From: Micrococcus endophyticus
GTDB lineage: Bacteria > Actinomycetota > Actinomycetes > Actinomycetales > Micrococcaceae
DNA: 64,000 nucleotides
Reading direction: 5' to 3'
Assembly: GCF_014205115.1 (NCBI RefSeq)
Contig: NZ_JACHMW010000001.1
Coordinates: 2,542,001-2,606,000 of the forward strand
The position numbers and the translations under genes were made by a program. Under the pieces are notes generated by a model. It did not search any database. It saw only the letters and a list, made by a program, of their open reading frames with translations, and was not told the DNA's origin. Below, piece after piece: positions 16,197 through 24,404 of this stretch; position 1 is the stretch's first letter, and every line of letters begins with the position of its first letter.

Positions 16197-17027
16197 TCAG
16201 CGGCGCAGTGCGACGAGCGCGTCCTCGGCGTCCCGCGCCGCCTCGCGCAGCACCGGCAGGGCCTGGGCGACGGCGGCGCGCGTCTGCTCGTCGGCGCTCG
16301 GCTCGGCCGCCCCGGGGGTGCGGTGGGGCAGCGCCGTGTTGATCGCGGCGACGACGGCGCCGTCCGGCCCGCGCACCGGCACGGCCACGGAGCTGAGGTG
16401 GTCGTCCAGCTCGGCCGTGACCACGGCGTGGTCCTGCCGGCGCACCCGGGCGATCTCCTCGAGCAGGGCCTCCACGTCCGTGACGGTCCGCGGGGTCCGC
16501 GGGGTGCGCGGTGCGGCCTCGAGCACGCGGCGCACCGTGGCCGGGGGCAGGTCCGCGAGCAGGACGCGCCCCATGGAGGTGAGGAACGCGGGCATCCGCG
16601 TGCCGACGTCGAGGTTCACCCGGATGATCCGCTCCGTGTGCACGCGTGCGATGTAGAGCAGGAACGGCCCGTCCAGCACGGCGGCCGAGCAGGACTGCTC
16701 CAGCTCCTGCGAGGCGCGGGTGAGCACCGGGCGCAGGATCTCGGCCAGGGACGTGCCCGTCCAGTAGCCGTGGCCGAGCTCGAGGACGCGGGGGGTGAGC
16801 CGGAAGTCGCGGCCCTCCTGGACGGCGTAGCCCTCGTGGACGAGGGTGTGCAGGACCCGGCGGGCGGTGGCCCGGGTGGTCCCGGCGGCCGCGGCGGCGT
16901 CCGAGACCGTGAGCGACGGGCGGTCCGGGGTGAAGGAACGCAGCACCGCCAGGCCGGTGGCCAGGGCGCGGACCGGCGGCTCGGGGCGGGCCGGGGCGGC
17001 GTCGTCGTGCGGGGGAGCGGGGGCCAT
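16197..17027 (-). CDS. pcaR: IclR-family regulator, PcaR/PcaU type
   Basis: A 276-residue regulator with an N-terminal winged HTH (residues about 18-75: VRALATGLAVLRSFTPDRPSLTVSDAAAAAGTTRATARRVLHTLVHEGYAV) and a C-terminal domain with the PcaR/PobR-type segments QSCSAAVLDGPFLLYIARV, NLDVGTRMPAFLTSMGRVLLADL and SSVAVPVRGPDGAVVAAINTALP. It is divergent from pcaFIJ with two palindromes in the gap, including GTTCGC-TGT-GCGAAC, similar to the repeats bound by Acinetobacter PcaU. A beta-ketoadipate- or protocatechuate-responsive role is likely by family and position. Confidence 0.85.
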   Translation of the reverse strand: MAPAPPHDDAAPARPEPPVRALATGLAVLRSFTPDRPSLTVSDAAAAAGTTRATARRVLHTLVHEGYAVQEGRDFRLTPRVLELGHGYWTGTSLAEILRPVLTRASQELEQSCSAAVLDGPFLLYIARVHTERIIRVNLDVGTRMPAFLTSMGRVLLADLPPATVRRVLEAAPRTPRTPRTVTDVEALLEEIARVRRQDHAVVTAELDDHLSSVAVPVRGPDGAVVAAINTALPHRTPGAAEPSADEQTRAAVAQALPVLREAARDAEDALVALRR

Positions 17028-17041
17028 GCGGCCACCCTAGC

Positions 17042-17075
17042 GTTCGCTGTGCGAACGGACGTGCGCATGGCGCAC
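17042..17075. promoter_or_regulatory. Tandem 15-bp palindromes in the pcaR-pcaF intergenic region
   Basis: GTTCGC-TGT-GCGAAC (17042-17056) and GTGCGC-ATG-GCGCAC (17061-17075) are both perfect palindromes with a 3-nt centre, spaced 19 bp centre to centre. The first also fits the GTTC-N7-GAAC pattern at 6967-7001. They occupy the expected operator position for the divergent IclR regulator. Confidence 0.65.
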
Positions 17076-17158
17076 ATCCCTGGTTCCGCGTCCGGGGCCC
17101 GGCCTAGCGTGGCCAGAGAGACCCGAGACCGGGACCCGACCGAAGAGGAGACCCCGCC

Positions 17159-18436
17159 ATGACCCTCGCCGACGCCTACGTCTTCGACGCCGTCCGCACC
17201 CCGTTCGGCAAGATCGGCGGCAAGCTCGCCGGCACCCGCCCGGACGACCTCGCCGCCCACGTGATCCGCACGATCGTGGACCGCGCCCCCGGCCTGGAGG
17301 GCCTGCGCAACGAGACCGCGCAGGAGACCGCCGACGCGCTCGCGGGGAAGCCGATCGAGGCGGGCACGGACCGGGCGCGACCGGACCGGATCGATGAGGT
17401 CGTGTTCGGCAACGCCAACGGCGCCGGCGAGGAGAACCGCAGCGTCGGCCGTATGGCCTCCCTGCTGGCGGGCCTGCCCGTGACCATCCCCGGCACCACC
17501 GTGAACCGCCTCTGCGGCTCCTCGCTGGACGCCGCGATCATCGCCTCCCGCCAGATCAACACCGGCGAGGCGGACGTGATGCTCGTGGGCGGCGTGGAGT
17601 CCATGTCCCGCGCCCCCTGGGTGCTGCCCAAGACCAGCCGCCCCTTCCCCCTGCACAACCTCGAGGCCGTGAACACCACCCTCGGCTGGCGCCTGATCAA
17701 CGACGCGATGCCGAAGGACTGGACCATCTCCCTCGGCGAGTCCACCGAGCGGCTGCGCGAGCGCTTCGGCATTACCCGTGAGCGCCAGGACGAGTTCGCC
17801 GCGCGATCCCACCAGCTGACCGCGAAGGCCTGGGACGAGGGCCGCTACGACTCCCTCGTGGCCGCCGTCCCCGGCACGGACCTGGAGCGGGACGAGACCG
17901 TCCGCCCGGACTCCACCCCCGAGACCCTCGCGGGCCTGCGCACCGTGTTCCGCAAGGAGGACGGCACCGTCACCGCAGGCAACGCCTCGCCCATGAACGA
18001 CGGCGCCTCGGCCGCGCTGCTGGGCTCCGAGAAGGGTGCCGAGATCCTCGGCCTGCAGCCGATCGCCCGCATCGCCGGCCGCGCCACCGCCGCGAACGAG
18101 CCGGACTTCTTCGGCTACGCCCCCGTCGAGGCCGTGAACCTGGCCCTGAAGCGCGCCGGCATCGGCTGGAAGGACGTGGCCGCCGTCGAGCTCAACGAGG
18201 CCTTCGCCGCCCAGTCCCTGGCCTGCACGGACGCGTGGGGCGTGGACCCGGAGATCGTGAACGCCTGGGGCGGCGCGATCGCCGTGGGCCACCCGCTCGG
18301 CGCCTCCGGCACCCGTGTGCTCGGTACGCTGGCCCGCCGCCTGCAGGCCACCGGCGAGCGCTGGGGCGTCGCCGCCCTGTGCATCGGCGTGGGCCAGGGC
18401 ATCGCCGTCGTCCTGGAGAACGTGGACGCCCGCTGA
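17159..18436 (+). CDS. pcaF: 3-oxoadipyl-CoA thiolase PcaF
   Basis: Thiolase (425 residues) cleaving beta-ketoadipyl-CoA to succinyl-CoA and acetyl-CoA, the shared last step of the protocatechuate and phenylacetate routes. The active-site Cys119 lies in VNRLCGSSLDA. The GHPLGASG motif supplies the catalytic His and CIGVGQG the second Cys. NEAFAAQ is also present. Compared with the usual roughly 400 residues there is an insert around residues 40-80 (LEGLRNETAQETADALAGKPIEAGTDR). GAGGAG ribosome site; pcaI follows 50 nt later. Confidence 0.92.
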   Translation: MTLADAYVFDAVRTPFGKIGGKLAGTRPDDLAAHVIRTIVDRAPGLEGLRNETAQETADALAGKPIEAGTDRARPDRIDEVVFGNANGAGEENRSVGRMASLLAGLPVTIPGTTVNRLCGSSLDAAIIASRQINTGEADVMLVGGVESMSRAPWVLPKTSRPFPLHNLEAVNTTLGWRLINDAMPKDWTISLGESTERLRERFGITRERQDEFAARSHQLTAKAWDEGRYDSLVAAVPGTDLERDETVRPDSTPETLAGLRTVFRKEDGTVTAGNASPMNDGASAALLGSEKGAEILGLQPIARIAGRATAANEPDFFGYAPVEAVNLALKRAGIGWKDVAAVELNEAFAAQSLACTDAWGVDPEIVNAWGGAIAVGHPLGASGTRVLGTLARRLQATGERWGVAALCIGVGQGIAVVLENVDAR

Positions 18437-18486
18437 GTTGGCCGCCCCGAGACCTCTTCCGTCTCCCTCACACCCAAGGAGTCCCC

Positions 18487-19251
18487 ATGCTGGAGTTCGT
18501 GGACACGGCCGCGCAGGCCGTCTCCCAGGTCACCGACGGCGCCACGGTGCTGATCGGCGGGTTCGGCAACGCCGGCCAGCCGATGGAGCTGGTCGACGCG
18601 CTGCTCGAGTCCGGGGCCACCGGCCTCACGGTGGTCAACAACAACGCGGGCCAGGCCGACGCCGGCCTCGCCCTGCTCATCAAGGAGCGCCGGGTCGCCA
18701 AGATCATCTGCTCCTTCCCCCGTCAGTCCGACTCGTGGCACTTCGACGAGGCCTACCGCGCCGGCGAGATCGAGCTCGAGCTCGTGCCGCAGGGCAACCT
18801 GGCCGAGCGCCTGCGCGCCGGCGGCGCCGGCATCGGCGGCTTCTTCACGCCCACCGGCTACGGCACCCAGCTCGCCGAGGGCAAGGAGGTCCGTGAGATC
18901 GACGGCAGGCACTACGTGCTGGAGTCCCCGATCCGCGGCGACGTCGCCCTGATCAAGGCGTACGCGGCGGACCGGTACGGCAACCTCGTCTACCGCAAGA
19001 CGGCCCGCAACTTCGGTCCCGTCATGGCCGCGGCGGCCGAGCACACGATCGTGCAGGTGGACGAGATCCGCGAGGAGCCCATCGACCCGGAGCACGTGAT
19101 CACGCCCGGCATCTACACGGACGTGATCGTGCGGATCGAGACCGAGTCCGGTGTGAAGGAGCGCGAGGAGCGCGAGGCCCTGGCCGCCGGCAAGCCCAAG
19201 CCGTGTGCGGCCACCAAGACCGCGGCCGAGAAGGCCGCAGAGGGGAAGTGA
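18487..19251 (+). CDS. pcaI: 3-oxoadipate CoA-transferase subunit A PcaI
   Basis: Alpha subunit of the succinyl-CoA:3-oxoadipate CoA-transferase. The 254 residues show the family-I CoA-transferase A pattern: DGATVLIGGFGNAGQPMELVDAL, NNNAGQADAGLALLIKERRVAKIICSFPRQ, and GIGGFFTPTGYGTQLAEGKE. Start at 18487 is supported by an AAGGAG ribosome site. The last 20 residues are a Lys/Ala-rich tail. pcaJ starts 8 nt after the stop. Confidence 0.94.
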   Translation: MLEFVDTAAQAVSQVTDGATVLIGGFGNAGQPMELVDALLESGATGLTVVNNNAGQADAGLALLIKERRVAKIICSFPRQSDSWHFDEAYRAGEIELELVPQGNLAERLRAGGAGIGGFFTPTGYGTQLAEGKEVREIDGRHYVLESPIRGDVALIKAYAADRYGNLVYRKTARNFGPVMAAAAEHTIVQVDEIREEPIDPEHVITPGIYTDVIVRIETESGVKEREEREALAAGKPKPCAATKTAAEKAAEGK

Positions 19252-19259
19252 GGAGCGCC

Positions 19260-19931
19260 ATGAGCTTCATCCAGACCGACACCCCGCTGACCCAGGACGA
19301 GCTGGCGAAGGTGATCGCCGCGGACATCGCCCCCGGCTCCTTCGTGAACCTGGGCATCGGCCAGCCCACCACGGTCTCCAACTACCTGGAGGCCGAGAAG
19401 AACGTCACCCTGCACACCGAGAACGGCATGCTGGGCTTCGGCCCCGAGGCCGAGGCCGAGGGCGAGCAGGTGGACGAGGACCTCATCAACGCCGGCAAGA
19501 TCCCGGTCACCGAGCTGCCCGGCGCCGCGTACTTCCACCACGCCGACTCGTTCGCGATGATGCGCGGCGGCCACCTGGACGTGTGCGTCCTCGGCGCCTA
19601 CCAGGTCTCCGCCACCGGCGACCTGGCCAACTGGTCCACCGGCAAGCCCGGCGCCATCCCCGCCGTCGGCGGCGCGATGGACCTGGCCATCGGCGCCAAG
19701 GACACCTACGTGATGATGGACCTCTTCACCAAGAAGGGCGATCCCAAGCTCCTTGCCGAGTGCACCTTCCCGCTCACCGGCGTCGGCTGCGTCTCCCGCA
19801 TCTACGCGGACAAGGGCGTGTTCCTGCTGGACGAGACCGGCGTGGTCAAGGTCCGCGAGCTGCACGGCATCACCTGGGACGAGCTCGAGGAGGGTCACCC
19901 CGGGGTGCGCTTCGAGAAGGTCGAGGGCTGA
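19260..19931 (+). CDS. pcaJ: 3-oxoadipate CoA-transferase subunit B PcaJ
   Basis: Beta subunit of the 3-oxoadipate CoA-transferase (223 residues). The catalytic glutamate of family-I CoA-transferases is in H-T-E54-N-G-M-L-G. Other hallmarks are the VNLGIGQPTTV loop, RGGHLDVCVLGAYQVSATGDLANW, GAIPAVGGAMDLAIGAK and CTFPLTGVGCVSRIY. Follows pcaI in the same transcript. Downstream are three tandem repeats facing the amidase gene. Confidence 0.94.
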   Translation: MSFIQTDTPLTQDELAKVIAADIAPGSFVNLGIGQPTTVSNYLEAEKNVTLHTENGMLGFGPEAEAEGEQVDEDLINAGKIPVTELPGAAYFHHADSFAMMRGGHLDVCVLGAYQVSATGDLANWSTGKPGAIPAVGGAMDLAIGAKDTYVMMDLFTKKGDPKLLAECTFPLTGVGCVSRIYADKGVFLLDETGVVKVRELHGITWDELEEGHPGVRFEKVEG

Positions 19932-19988
19932 CGAGGCCTGCCGGACGCCGACGGGGGCGGGGAGGGGTGACCCTCCCCGCCCCCGTCG

Positions 19989-20077
19989 CCTTCGTGTGGG
20001 AAACGGGAGCCTCCCGGGGTGCTTTCGTGTGGGAAACGGGAGCCTCCCGGGGTGCTTTCGTGTGGGAAGCGGGAGCC
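19989..20077. repeat. Three tandem 33-bp repeats of a TTTCGTGTGGGAAACGGGAG core
   Basis: Copies of the core begin at about 19991, 20024 and 20057 with an exact 33-bp period; the third has one base change and diverges in its second half. They fill the gap between the convergent ends of pcaJ and the LysM amidase. The same core recurs three more times at 24,282-24,358 in both orientations, so it is a dispersed intergenic repeat and not part of either gene. Confidence 0.85.
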
Positions 20078-20109
20078 TCCAGCGGCGCCTCCGGGCGGGA
20101 GACGGGAGC

Positions 20110-22230
20110 TCAGGCGATGCGCAGGACCATCCCCGGGTGCAGCAGGGTCGAGGCGGTCATGCGGTTGAAGCGCTGCAGCTCGGCCATGGAGACGCCGGTG
20201 CGGTCGGCGATGATCCACCAGCCGTCGTTCGGCCGCACCGTGTAGGTGGCGGGGGCCAGCGCGGGCGCCGCCGCAGTGGCGTTCTGGCCGGTGACCAGGA
20301 CCATCCCCGGGTGCAGCAGGGTGTCCGCGGTCATCCCGTTGAGGCGCTGCAGGGTCTCCATGGTCACGCCGGTGCGGTGGGCGATGACCCACCAGCCGTC
20401 GCCGTCGCGCACGGTGTAGGTGCCCGGGGCCGGAGCGGGAGCCGGCGCCGGCGCGGGAGCGGGCGCCGGGGCCGTGGCGGCCGTGATCAGCACCATCCCC
20501 GGGTGGAGCAGGGTGTCCGCGGCCATGCCGTTGAGGCGCTGCAGCTCCTCCGCGGGCACGCCGGTGCGCCGGGCGATGACCCACCAGCCGTCGTTCGGCT
20601 GGACGGTGTACGTGCCCGTGGTGACAGGGGTGGGGGCCGGGGCGGAGACGTCGGCCACCAGGCGCAGCACCATGCCCGGGTGCAGCAGGGTGGACTCGGT
20701 CATGCCGTTGAGCTCCTGGATGGTGGCCGCGGGCACGCCGGTGCGCCGGGCGATGACCCACCAGCCGTCTCCGTCCTGGACCGTGTAGGTCGTCGGCGTC
20801 GTGGGCTCCGGCGTGGGGATCGGCTCGGGCTCCGGCGTCGGGGTCGGCTCGGGCTCGGGCGTGGGGGTCGGCTCGGGCTCGGGGGCGGGGGCCTCCTGTC
20901 CGGCGGCCGCCGCGATCGTCGCGGCCCGGTCCCGGACGTCGTCGAACCGGGCCATCAGGTGCCGGCCCGGGCAGGCGGTGTTCGACGTCGTGCGGTGCGG
21001 GAAGATCGTGTCCACCGTGACCGGCGTCCCCGCGGCGTACTTGGTGCTGCCGCCGGAGGTGAGGGTGACGCGCCCGTAGGGATCGAGTCCGTCCCGGTAC
21101 AGGTAGTAGGCGGTGGCGCGGGCCATCGCGTCGACGACCTCCTCGGAGGGGGCCACGACGTCGTAGTTGCCCATCGTCGAGATGCCCATGGTGCCGGTGT
21201 TGAACCCGCCGGCGTGCGTGCCGAGGGGGTTGGCGTCGAGGGCGCCGCGGCGGCCCTCGTAGATGTTGCCGAACCGGTCGGTGATCAGGTGGTACGGGAA
21301 GTCGCCCCAGTCCAGGGTCTTCGTGTAGTACGCGTAGATCGCGCGCATCTGCTCCACGGCCTGGGCGCGCGTGTAGTCGTTCGTGCCGGCCGAGTGGTGG
21401 ATGGTCAGGGCGCGCGCCTGCTCGAACTGCGGGGAGGCCTGCGCCCAGGACTCGTCCGCGCCCCACTGGGCGCGCGTGATCACGTCCGGCAGGATCCGGG
21501 TCCGGGCCTCGGAGGCGGTGGAGACCGTGCGGGCCGTCGCGGGCTCGGCGCCCCCGACGACGGCGCTGGACTTCACGCCCCGCGGCAGGGCCGCGTCCTG
21601 GGCGGCCTGGCCCGTGGAGACGGCGGGGTGGGCGCTGGCGACCGCTTCGTCCGTGGCGGCGGTGCCCGGGTCGACCAGGGACAGCTCGAGGCCGGCCGGG
21701 GCCGCGCCGTCGGCGGTGGTGAGGCGCAGCTGGGCGCCGTCGGCCCCGAACGCGACGAAGGGGTCCGTGCCCGTGCGGGTCACCGCGGCGCCCTCGGGCA
21801 GCACGGCGCGCTCCAGGATCTGCCACGGGCCCCACGCGCCGTCCTGGCGGACGCGGATCTCCACGCGCTCCACGGCGTGGTCCGCGGCGGCGTCCCAGAC
21901 GGCGGCGGCCATGGTGAACGGGCGGTCCACCACGGGCTCGCCGAGCACGACGCCGGCGGGCGCGTCCGCGAGGGCCTCGCCCTCCTGGGGCACGGCGGCC
22001 ACGGCGGCCCCGCGCACCTCGGAGGCGGCCGCCGGGGCCTGGCCGGAGCCGGCGGAGGCGAGGGTGCGGAGGGCGGCGGCGTCGCCGGCCTCGGAGGCGG
22101 GGGAGGGGGCCGCCGTTGTGGGGACGGGCTGCTGCGGGAGCAGGCCGCCGACGAGGACGGACAGGGCCGCCACGACGACGGCGGGGGCGAGCGGGCGGGG
22201 GGACGCGGAGCGCGGCGCGGAGAGCTTCAT
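20110..22230 (-). CDS. Secreted N-acetylmuramoyl-L-alanine amidase with four LysM domains
   Basis: A 706-residue exported peptidoglycan hydrolase. Signal peptide at 1-38 (KLSAPRS then a long hydrophobic stretch). Residues about 50-230 are an Ala-rich actinobacterial leader with a WGPWQILE segment. A PGRP/amidase-2 domain follows (VITRAQWGADESW; ALTIHHSAGTNDYT with zinc His; THAGGFNTGTMGIS; HRTTSNTACPGRHL). A PEPEPTPTPEPEPTP linker leads to four LysM repeats at about 481-523, 540-583, 604-647 and 662-706, each with GDGWWVIARRTGV or PNDGWWVI and TLLHPGMVL. ATG 22228-22230 is chosen because it starts the signal peptide and has a GAAGG site. It cuts the glycan-peptide amide bond, with LysM anchoring to the wall. 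Confidence 0.9.
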   Translation of the reverse strand: MKLSAPRSASPRPLAPAVVVAALSVLVGGLLPQQPVPTTAAPSPASEAGDAAALRTLASAGSGQAPAAASEVRGAAVAAVPQEGEALADAPAGVVLGEPVVDRPFTMAAAVWDAAADHAVERVEIRVRQDGAWGPWQILERAVLPEGAAVTRTGTDPFVAFGADGAQLRLTTADGAAPAGLELSLVDPGTAATDEAVASAHPAVSTGQAAQDAALPRGVKSSAVVGGAEPATARTVSTASEARTRILPDVITRAQWGADESWAQASPQFEQARALTIHHSAGTNDYTRAQAVEQMRAIYAYYTKTLDWGDFPYHLITDRFGNIYEGRRGALDANPLGTHAGGFNTGTMGISTMGNYDVVAPSEEVVDAMARATAYYLYRDGLDPYGRVTLTSGGSTKYAAGTPVTVDTIFPHRTTSNTACPGRHLMARFDDVRDRAATIAAAAGQEAPAPEPEPTPTPEPEPTPTPEPEPIPTPEPTTPTTYTVQDGDGWWVIARRTGVPAATIQELNGMTESTLLHPGMVLRLVADVSAPAPTPVTTGTYTVQPNDGWWVIARRTGVPAEELQRLNGMAADTLLHPGMVLITAATAPAPAPAPAPAPAPAPGTYTVRDGDGWWVIAHRTGVTMETLQRLNGMTADTLLHPGMVLVTGQNATAAAPALAPATYTVRPNDGWWIIADRTGVSMAELQRFNRMTASTLLHPGMVLRIA

Positions 22231-22614
22231 GCGGGTGCCTTCGGAAGGTGTGGAGCCCGGGGCGGGAGGGAGGCGAGACGGCGTGCCCGGGGCGAGGACG
22301 GCGGCGGACCTGCGGGGAATCCGGCCCGAGCCTCGGCGATCGTAGCGTGAAGGGGCATTGCGGGAGGCCATTTCCCACTGTGGATTCGGTCTATTCCACG
22401 GGTACGGGGCGTCCATTTTCCGAGTTCACAGCGCAAGCGCATTCCGCGCGGAGGAAACGCACAGCAACGGGGCTCCTCGGGCCGGTGGCGCCCGCCGGAC
22501 GCCGGCCCGCCGCACGCCGTCCGCGAACCCGCGTGCGGCGTCCGGGGCGGGCGCTACCGTGGCGGGAGACGAGCACGGACCGGCGAGGCCGGCGGAGCAC
22601 AGGAGGAGCAGGTC
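22231..22614. other. 384-bp divergent intergenic region, A+T-richer patch
   Basis: Lies between the amidase (-) and the Rieske ferredoxin (+). Most is GC-rich, but about 22,360-22,455 is noticeably richer in A+T than anything nearby and contains GTGGATTCGGTCTATTCCAC (22380-22399), a short dyad with 5-bp arms. The promoters of both genes must lie here; I cannot fix -10/-35 boxes or recognise a riboswitch class. Confidence 0.4.
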
Positions 22615-22944
22615 ATGGCGGAGCCCATCCACATCGGCGCAGCGGCGGACATCCCGGAGGGGGAGGCCGTCGTCGTCCCTGCGGCCACGGCCGGGACGAG
22701 CGACGACGTCGCCGTGTTCCACGCCGAGGACGGCGCGTTCTACGCGATCGACGACACCTGCACCCACGAGGACGCCTCCCTCGCCGAGGGCTGGCTCGAG
22801 GGCACGCAGGTGGAGTGCCCGCTGCACTCCGCGCAGTTCTGCCTCAAGAGCGGCGAGGCGCTCTGCCTGCCCGCCACCCGGCCCGTGGGCACCCATCCGG
22901 TCCAGGAGCGGGACGGGCAGCTCTACCTCACCCCCGGCGCATGA
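22615..22944 (+). CDS. Rieske-type [2Fe-2S] ferredoxin
   Basis: A 109-residue electron-transfer protein. Rieske ligands are C49-T-H51 and C68-P-L-H71 (DDTCTHEDASLAEGWLEG...VECPLHSAQF), the spacing of dioxygenase-type ferredoxins. CAGGAGGAGCAG-type ribosome site. It overlaps the reductase downstream by 4 nt (ATGA), so the two form an NAD(P)H-to-ferredoxin pair. The terminal oxygenase is not in the window; candidates elsewhere include ring-hydroxylating dioxygenases. Confidence 0.9.
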   Translation: MAEPIHIGAAADIPEGEAVVVPAATAGTSDDVAVFHAEDGAFYAIDDTCTHEDASLAEGWLEGTQVECPLHSAQFCLKSGEALCLPATRPVGTHPVQERDGQLYLTPGA

Positions 22945-24230
22945 GCGGCGACGTCGACGCGCGGGCGGGCGCGCCCGCCTCGGTGGTCGTGGTGGGCGGC
23001 GGCGTGGCCGGGTTCGGGGCGGTCCGCGAGCTGCGCCGCCGCGGCCACACCGGGTCCCTCGCGCTCGTGGAGCCGCAGGGCGTGCCGTACGACCGGCCCC
23101 CGCTGAGCAAGGACTACCTGACGGGGGAGACGGACGCGCACCGGCTGCTGTTCGCGCCGCCGTCCTGGTTCGCCGAGCACGACGTGGAGCTGGTGGAGGA
23201 GGCCGCCGTGCGCCTGACGCCCGGCGGCGCCCACCCCGACGGCGACCCCGTGCCGCACCGGGTGGAGCTCGCCTCCGGGCGCGTGCTCGAGGCCGAGGCC
23301 GTGGTGCTCGCCACGGGCGGCCGCCCCCGGCCCCTGGACGTCGAGGGCGCGACGCACCCGGGCCTGATCACGCTGCGCACGCGCGCCGACGCCGACGCGC
23401 TGCGCGAGCGGCTGCACTTCGGGGCGGAGGTGGCCGTGGTCGGCGGCGGGTTCACCGGCGCCGAGGCCGCCTCCTCCGCGCGGCAGGCCCTCGCCGCCGT
23501 GACCCTCGTGACCGCCACGGACGCGCCCGCGCTGCGTGCCGTGGGGCCCGCGCTCGCGGCCCGGCTGCACCGGATGCACGCCGAGCACGGCGTGGCCGTC
23601 GAGGTCGGCCGGGTGGCGCGCATCGAGCACCGGGACGACGACGGCGGCGCCGCGCTGCCGGCCGCCCACCGCCTGCACCTGGGCGACGGGCGGACCGTGG
23701 ACGCCGACGTCGTGGTGCTGGCCGGCGGCACCGTGCCGGACACGGCGCTCGCCGAGGAGGCCGGGCTGGAGGTGGCGGACGGGATCCTCGTGGACGAGGC
23801 CGGCCGCACGAGCGTGCCCGGGATCCTCGCCGTGGGCGACGCCACCCGGGCGACCGACTCGGCGTGGGGGCCGTCGCCGCACTGGGAGCCGGCCCTGAGC
23901 TCCGGCGCGGCGGCCGCCGCGGCGCTCCTGGGGGAGGAGCCCGAGCCGCCCGGCGCCCCCTGGCTCTGGTCCGACCGGCACGGCTGCCACGTGGAGGCCG
24001 TGGGGGACATGGCCGTGCCCGCGGGCGGGGCGAGCGTGGACCGCGAGGCGCGCGGCGCCGCGGTGGCGAGCTTCGTCCTCGACGCCGAGGGGCGGATGCG
24101 CGGGGCGGCGTCGATCGACGACCCCATGGCCGTCAAGGCGGCCCGCCGCATCATCGACCGCGGGATCGTGGTGGACCCGCAGGCCCTCGCCGACCCGACG
24201 GTGCCGCTGAAGTCGCTCGCCCGGGGGTGA
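22941..24230 (+). CDS. FAD-dependent ferredoxin reductase
   Basis: A 429-residue NAD(P)H:ferredoxin oxidoreductase of the rubredoxin/putidaredoxin reductase type. The FAD motif GGGVAGFGA is near residue 20, YDRPPLSKDYL follows, the NAD(P) motif VVGGGFTGAEAA lies near 165, and the C-terminal FAD motif ILAVGDATR is followed by a reductase C-terminal domain (HWEPALSSG; PWLWSDRHGCHVEAVG). ATG at 22941 overlaps the ferredoxin stop, indicating a two-component electron donor for an oxygenase located elsewhere. Confidence 0.9.
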   Translation: MSGDVDARAGAPASVVVVGGGVAGFGAVRELRRRGHTGSLALVEPQGVPYDRPPLSKDYLTGETDAHRLLFAPPSWFAEHDVELVEEAAVRLTPGGAHPDGDPVPHRVELASGRVLEAEAVVLATGGRPRPLDVEGATHPGLITLRTRADADALRERLHFGAEVAVVGGGFTGAEAASSARQALAAVTLVTATDAPALRAVGPALAARLHRMHAEHGVAVEVGRVARIEHRDDDGGAALPAAHRLHLGDGRTVDADVVVLAGGTVPDTALAEEAGLEVADGILVDEAGRTSVPGILAVGDATRATDSAWGPSPHWEPALSSGAAAAAALLGEEPEPPGAPWLWSDRHGCHVEAVGDMAVPAGGASVDREARGAAVASFVLDAEGRMRGAASIDDPMAVKAARRIIDRGIVVDPQALADPTVPLKSLARG

Positions 24231-24281
24231 GGGGGCGCGCCCCACCACACCCCCGGGTGAGGAGGAGCTTTCGTCCCTCAT

Positions 24282-24358
24282 CCCTTTCGTGTGGGAAACG
24301 GGAACTCCCGTTTCCCACACGAAAGGGGTGGGAAGGCTCCCGTTTCCCACAAGAAAGC
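24282..24358. repeat. 22-bp-arm inverted repeat plus extra inverted copy of the GTGGGAAACGGGA element
   Basis: Arms 24282-24303 and 24306-24327 are perfect inverted copies of CCCTTTCGTGTGGGAAACGGGA separated by two bases. A further inverted copy with one change follows at about 24336-24358. The core is the same as the tandem repeat at 19,989-20,077. It lies between the convergent ends of the ferredoxin reductase and selO and would form a strong bidirectional terminator. Confidence 0.88.
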
Positions 24359-24404
24359 GGTGGGGCGGGGAGCGGGAGTGGGGGAGCCCCCTGCCGCCCC
24401 CGCC

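Noticed and set aside
19989-20077. Tandem 33-bp repeats as a CRISPR array
   Set aside because: There are no unique spacers: the whole 33-bp unit repeats, and there are no cas genes.
20420-20475. Alternating GC-rich repeat as a regulatory repeat
   Set aside because: It encodes the Ala-Pro linker between LysM domains 2 and 3 of the amidase.
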